23,118 nucleotides of DNA from a virus. Under the pieces are notes generated by a model that saw only the letters and a list, made by a program, of their open reading frames with translations, was not told the origin of the DNA and searched no databases. Position numbers and translations under genes: made by a program. This document shows, piece after piece, positions 22,547 to 23,118 of this stretch. Each line of letters starts with the position of its first letter. Positions within the stretch are counted from its first letter, which is position 1. Location of the stretch: IMG/VR virus record IMGVR_UViG_3300031774_000163, positions 1 through 23,118 of that record; one strand, 5' to 3'.

Positions 22547-22741
22547 ATGGCTAATTTTAAGTGCGAAAAATGTGGTTCTACTTTAGAACTTAACTCACAT
22601 ACTATGAAGTTTGTTGACGACAAGATCGTAGCTCCTGAAGCAATGTGTTGTGATGACTATATGATTGAGATAAAAGAAAAAGGTGGTGGCTTTGGAGGAA
22701 TCATTAAGCGACCAGGCGGAACAGTATCTAAAAAATTTTAA
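22547..22741 (+). CDS. Small zinc-ribbon-like protein, 64 aa
   Basis: The protein starts MANFKCEKCGSTLELNS: C6-x2-C9 is followed by a C34-C35 pair (PEAMCCDDYM), a probable zinc site, then a charged strand and a glycine-rich tail GGGFGGIIKRPGG. Similar short Cys-pair proteins occur in T4-like and Bacteroidetes phages without known function. It may interact with RNA polymerase, DNA or RNA. Two bases separate its stop from the next ATG. Confidence 0.75.
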   Translation: MANFKCEKCGSTLELNSHTMKFVDDKIVAPEAMCCDDYMIEIKEKGGGFGGIIKRPGGTVSKKF

Positions 22742-22743
22742 AT

Positions 22744-23004
22744 ATGTTATATAAATTTACTTACGAAGATTCAGAACTAAACCATAGAGATTTAAAAATA
22801 TTTTACATCGAAGCAGGGTGCGATGAAGTTAAAGAGTTTACTATTGAAAACTTTGTACCTGAAGATTACGCTTTGTCGGTTAAAGGTGATGAAGAATTTG
22901 AACTAAGAGATTACTATCCACAAGATTGGTTTAACGATAATGTGACCGAAAGATATTTGAAGGAGCTTGTAAAAGAATACGAAAATGGAAATCTTAGAAA
23001 TTAA
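22744..23004 (+). CDS. Hypothetical acidic protein, 86 aa
   Basis: An acidic protein (MLYKFTYEDSELNHRDLKIF, EAGCDEVKEFTIENF, DYYPQDWFNDNVTERYLKEL) with no recognised domain, no membrane segment and no signal peptide. Its charge could suggest a DNA-mimic or inhibitor, but nothing in the sequence proves this. It overlaps the next short frame by 20 nt. Confidence 0.7.
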   Translation: MLYKFTYEDSELNHRDLKIFYIEAGCDEVKEFTIENFVPEDYALSVKGDEEFELRDYYPQDWFNDNVTERYLKELVKEYENGNLRN

Positions 23005-23065
23005 TTTACTAATCATTTTAGCCTTTGTTCTGGGGTATATCTTCGGAAACGTAGACGTACCCTAG
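22985..23065 (+). CDS. Tiny membrane protein, 26 aa
   Basis: The frame starts inside the end of the previous gene and reads MEILEINLLIILAFVLGYIF then GNVDVP. One membrane helix fills most of it. The GC-rich hairpin 23061-23095 overlaps the stop codon. Similar in size and type to the 26-aa protein at 22284. Confidence 0.45.
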   Translation: MEILEINLLIILAFVLGYIFGNVDVP

Positions 23066-23095
23066 GGTGGGGGAGTACCCCAATTACCCCTTAGG
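23061..23095 (+). promoter_or_regulatory. GC-rich nested hairpin
   Basis: GGGG (23070-23073), loop AGTA and CCCC (23078-23081) sit within an outer stem of CCTAGGGT (23061-23068) and ACCCCTTAGG (23086-23095, 2-nt bulge). No T run follows, so it is not a standard terminator. The ACCCC motifs echo the operator-like repeats at 21798-21819. Confidence 0.45.
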
Positions 23096-23118
23096 TATAG
23101 GCAGGACACACAGAAAGG

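Noticed and set aside
1-23118. CRISPR array, tRNA, rRNA, insertion sequence, integrase or retroelement for adhesin variation
   Set aside because: I looked for these and saw no repeat-spacer arrays, no tRNA-like folds that I could support, no transposase, integrase or reverse transcriptase frames.

Overview
The window is the late (structural, packaging and lysis) half of a tailed double-stranded DNA phage or prophage with an HK97-type capsid and, judging from its lambda-like tail genes, a siphovirus tail. The host is probably a member of Bacteroidetes/Flavobacteriia. The basis for this is an AT-rich sequence, general absence of Shine-Dalgarno sites with A-rich start contexts, a textbook Bacteroidetes promoter (TTG, 19 bp, TATCTTTG) at 21921-21950, and proteins of kinds common in Bacteroidetes phages (DUF5675, LamG/CBM-type adhesin). 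No integrase, repressor or replication gene is in view, so lifestyle cannot be judged.

Layout. One long minus-strand late operon runs from 21697 down to 726: terS, terL, a sigma-factor-like gene, portal, prohead protease, major capsid, head-tail connector, head closure, HK97 gp10-like, tail terminator, two paralogous tail tube proteins, tail chaperones G and GT (made through a lambda-type GGGAAAG -1 frameshift), tape measure, a large tail-tip protein, a collagen-like protein, a spike-base-like protein, a LamG/CBM adhesin, an unknown protein, a 1-TM protein, a 3TM-type holin, DUF5675 (candidate lysin), an HNH nuclease, a T7 endonuclease I-like resolvase and a 45-aa acidic protein. Hairpin terminators interrupt the operon after the capsid gene (15621-15650) and after the collagen-like gene (5786-5846).

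Flanks. To the right (21980-23065) very small plus-strand genes begin behind the divergent promoter; they look like the start of an early module of unknown function, and include a possible structured RNA at 22148-22283. To the left, two small plus-strand genes (58 aa and a MazG-like 67 aa) run toward the late operon and meet it at a bidirectional terminator (698-717). If the genome is circular or circularly permuted, the left plus-strand genes would be the tail end of the early module that starts at the right; this is inference.

Control. The divergent region 21698-21979 holds an exact tandem 11-bp repeat overlapping an inverted repeat, a (TATCCT)3 run, an early promoter, and a perfect minus-strand -7 box only 6 nt before the terS start codon, so terS may be transcribed leaderless. 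Together with the phage-encoded sigma-like protein between terL and portal this suggests a dedicated early/late switch, which is the most interesting hypothesis in this window.
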